Source: Nitrospira sp. SG-bin2
GTDB taxonomy: Bacteria > Nitrospirota > Nitrospiria > Nitrospirales > Nitrospiraceae
Direction of reading: 5' to 3'
Assembly (NCBI GenBank): GCA_002083405.1
Contig: LVWT01000063.1
Span: 25,466 to 89,465 of the forward strand
Length of the DNA: 64,000 nucleotides
Positions 62,494 through 64,000 of this stretch are shown piece by piece. Each line of letters begins with the position of its first letter. Within the stretch, counting starts at the first letter, position 1. Position numbers and translations under genes: made by a program. The notes under the pieces were generated by a model. The model did no database searches and was not told the origin of the DNA. It saw only the letters and a program-made list of their open reading frames with translations.

Positions 62494-64000
62494 TACGCAT
62501 CCACCTCCACGTTGGCCGCGGACTTGGCCTGGCAAGCGAGAATGATGCTTGCCGCTTTGTCTTGAGGGGTCAGCGCCTCCTCGACCGCCATCGTGACCTG
62601 TCCTGACAGGAGTGTGACCTTACACACGCCGCAATAGCCTTGCCGGCAAGAATAATCGATGTTGACGCCGACATCCTCCGACGCTTCAAGCAGGGTCTTG
62701 TCCTTGGGCAACGGGGCGGTCTTCCCCGAGCGAACGAATCGGCATGTCGTGGTGACGACGGCCTCCCCCGGTTCCACCGGAGCGGGAGCGCCGGTGGGAG
62801 GGGCCAGCCGGGGTTCCGCTCCGAGAAAGTTTTCACTTTTGACCTGGTCCGGCGGGACGCCCATGTCGGCAAGGATGCCCTTGACGGCCTCCATCATCGG
62901 GGGCGGTCCGCAGACGTGAATACGCCGCGTCGTGAGATTCGGGACGGCCTTCGTCAACAAGTCTCGGGTGACATGGCCTCGCGGACCGGTCCACGCGGAA
63001 GAGGTTTCCCTGCTGAGCGTGATCGTCAGCTGGAAGTTGACGTGTCGCCGGACAAGGTATTCCAATTCCTCATGAAAGATGATGTCTTGCATGCTGTTGC
63101 AGGCATAGATCAGGAAGATCTCACCGGTCCAAGCTTGATCCGTGAGGCAACGAATCGCGCTCATCAACGGCGTGACCCCGACGCCTCCGGCGATGAGCAC
63201 GACGCTCGGGGCCTCGTGTCCGCGAAACGTAAATTTTCCGAAGGGTCCGCTCACGCTGATGAGGTCTCCAACCTGAATCCGTTCATGCAAATAACCGGAC
63301 ACGAGCCCGCCCGGCGCATGCTTGACTGTCAACTCGCAGAACGTGCGCCGGCACGGCGAAGAGGCGATGGAATAGGATCGCTTTGTCTCCTTGCCGTCGA
63401 TATTTACCGACACGGTCAAAAACTGGCCCGGCTCGAACACGAAGGGGAGGACGGGAAGGTCGCCACCGGACGGATGCACCAGCCGGATGGTTCGTACGTC
63501 GGGGGTCTCCTGAAATATCTTGGCGACCCGGAGTTGTCCGGACCACCGGCCGGCCGGAATGGTCACCAATGGCGTGGCGGCGTCCGAGGCTGCCGGTGTT
63601 CTCGCCACCATGGCGGGAGCGGCGCTAACGGCTGATGGCGGTGCACCCGTCATCAGGGGAGCCGCGGAGAGCTCCTGTCTTCCTGACGCCAGACTGGCCA
63701 GCAGCGCATCGGCTCGCCGCATGCGATGGTAGTAGATCCCAACCATAGAAGCGGTGAACGCAAGGAGCAGAATCATCACGAAGTAATGAAACCACGACAG
63801 CCCGAACAAGCCGTGCGGAGGCTGGCCGGGTCCGGCGGGTAACAGGTTCATCTCGCCCTTGAACCATTGCAAGGCGACATCGCGTGGCGCGTTGCTTTCG
63901 GCAAGCGCGCGGTGCCCCGCCAGCCCGCTTTCGAACTGTGTCAATCCCTCCCGCATCTGCTCCATGGCCTGCTGCATCAAGACGTAATCGTCGCGCGCCG
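62493..64000 (-). CDS. Membrane-anchored FAD/NAD(P) oxidoreductase with 2Fe-2S ferredoxin domain (5' end beyond right edge)
   Basis: At least 502 codons, open through the right edge; an internal ATG at 63977 has in-frame codons upstream. After a membrane helix (HYFVMILLLAFTASMVGIYYH) and a linker come an FAD domain (RSYSIASSP), an NAD(P) domain (GGVGVTPLMSAIRCL, VCGPPPMMEAV) and a plant-type ferredoxin (CRQGYCGVC...ILACQA). The order matches NqrF/benzoate-reductase-like electron-transfer proteins. It would take electrons from NAD(P)H to the cytochrome b encoded next (TAATG overlap). Confidence 0.9.
   Translation of the reverse strand, partial: ARDDYVLMQQAMEQMREGLTQFESGLAGHRALAESNAPRDVALQWFKGEMNLLPAGPGQPPHGLFGLSWFHYFVMILLLAFTASMVGIYYHRMRRADALLASLASGRQELSAAPLMTGAPPSAVSAAPAMVARTPAASDAATPLVTIPAGRWSGQLRVAKIFQETPDVRTIRLVHPSGGDLPVLPFVFEPGQFLTVSVNIDGKETKRSYSIASSPCRRTFCELTVKHAPGGLVSGYLHERIQVGDLISVSGPFGKFTFRGHEAPSVVLIAGGVGVTPLMSAIRCLTDQAWTGEIFLIYACNSMQDIIFHEELEYLVRRHVNFQLTITLSRETSSAWTGPRGHVTRDLLTKAVPNLTTRRIHVCGPPPMMEAVKGILADMGVPPDQVKSENFLGAEPRLAPPTGAPAPVEPGEAVVTTTCRFVRSGKTAPLPKDKTLLEASEDVGVNIDYSCRQGYCGVCKVTLLSGQVTMAVEEALTPQDKAASIILACQAKSAANVEVDA

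Noticed and set aside
1..64000. CRISPR array, tRNA or rRNA genes
   Set aside because: No regularly spaced direct repeats, cloverleaf-like sequences or rRNA signatures were seen on reading both strands, although a covariance search was not possible.

Overview
The window reads as part of a chromosome from a GC-rich, Gram-negative chemolithotroph-like bacterium. The best guess is Nitrospirota (Nitrospira-like), inferred from gene content and style: PPi-dependent phosphofructokinase, NhaD, many universal stress proteins, multiheme c-type cytochromes and metal P-type ATPases. No rRNA, tRNA or other taxonomic marker is present, so this assignment is an inference. I saw no tRNA, CRISPR array, phage or intact transposase.

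Layout. 0-8 kb: a MarR regulator (cut by the left edge) and a minus-strand run of universal stress proteins, an exported cupredoxin, a DUF2934 protein, an unrecognised 462-aa protein and a PPi-type phosphofructokinase. Divergent from it lie a small membrane peptide, a fourth Usp, a zinc ribbon, a monoheme cytochrome c, a pentapeptide-repeat protein and an alpha/beta hydrolase. 10.8-16.7 kb: an accessory patch with a DUF4160/DUF2442 pair, an Mrr-like nuclease, a broken APS kinase, a PII-like protein, a stray C-terminal piece of an L,D-transpeptidase, an isochorismatase-type hydrolase, a zinc alcohol dehydrogenase and the intact L,D-transpeptidase. 16.7-30 kb: a MITE-like hairpin, two CBS proteins, Usp plus a Na,K-ATPase-like P2C pump, a MacB remnant with a second MITE-like element, a site-2 protease with CBS domains, two MscS channels, a YihY/BrkB protein and an SLC13-RCK transporter. 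30-36 kb: small proteins (cupredoxin-like lipoprotein, coiled coil, zinc ribbons, YtxH), a TetR regulator and a decayed K+ channel. 36-46 kb: MscS, an outer-membrane-like protein, a sodium-solute symporter, NhaD, otsB, a membrane-sensor/OtsA fusion and a GH15 glucoamylase/trehalase-like enzyme. 46-57 kb: an unrecognised HTH-like/coiled-coil pair, a small GGNVIVFG repeat protein and two SERCA-type Ca2+ ATPases around a Ca2+/cation antiporter. 57-64 kb: an orphan restriction-like protein, a CopB-type copper ATPase and an NAD(P)H-oxidoreductase / cytochrome b / heptaheme cytochrome c operon running off the right edge.

Taken together this looks like a stress and ion-homeostasis island. Universal stress and CBS proteins sense nucleotide or energy state. 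Mechanosensitive channels, Na+ and Ca2+ pumps, antiporters and trehalose metabolism handle osmotic and ionic stress. Cupredoxins, cytochromes and CopB handle copper and electron flow. The island is littered with broken genes (cysC, K+ channel, MacB, and tails of ldt and yihY) and MITE-like hairpins, which argues for repeated recombination.
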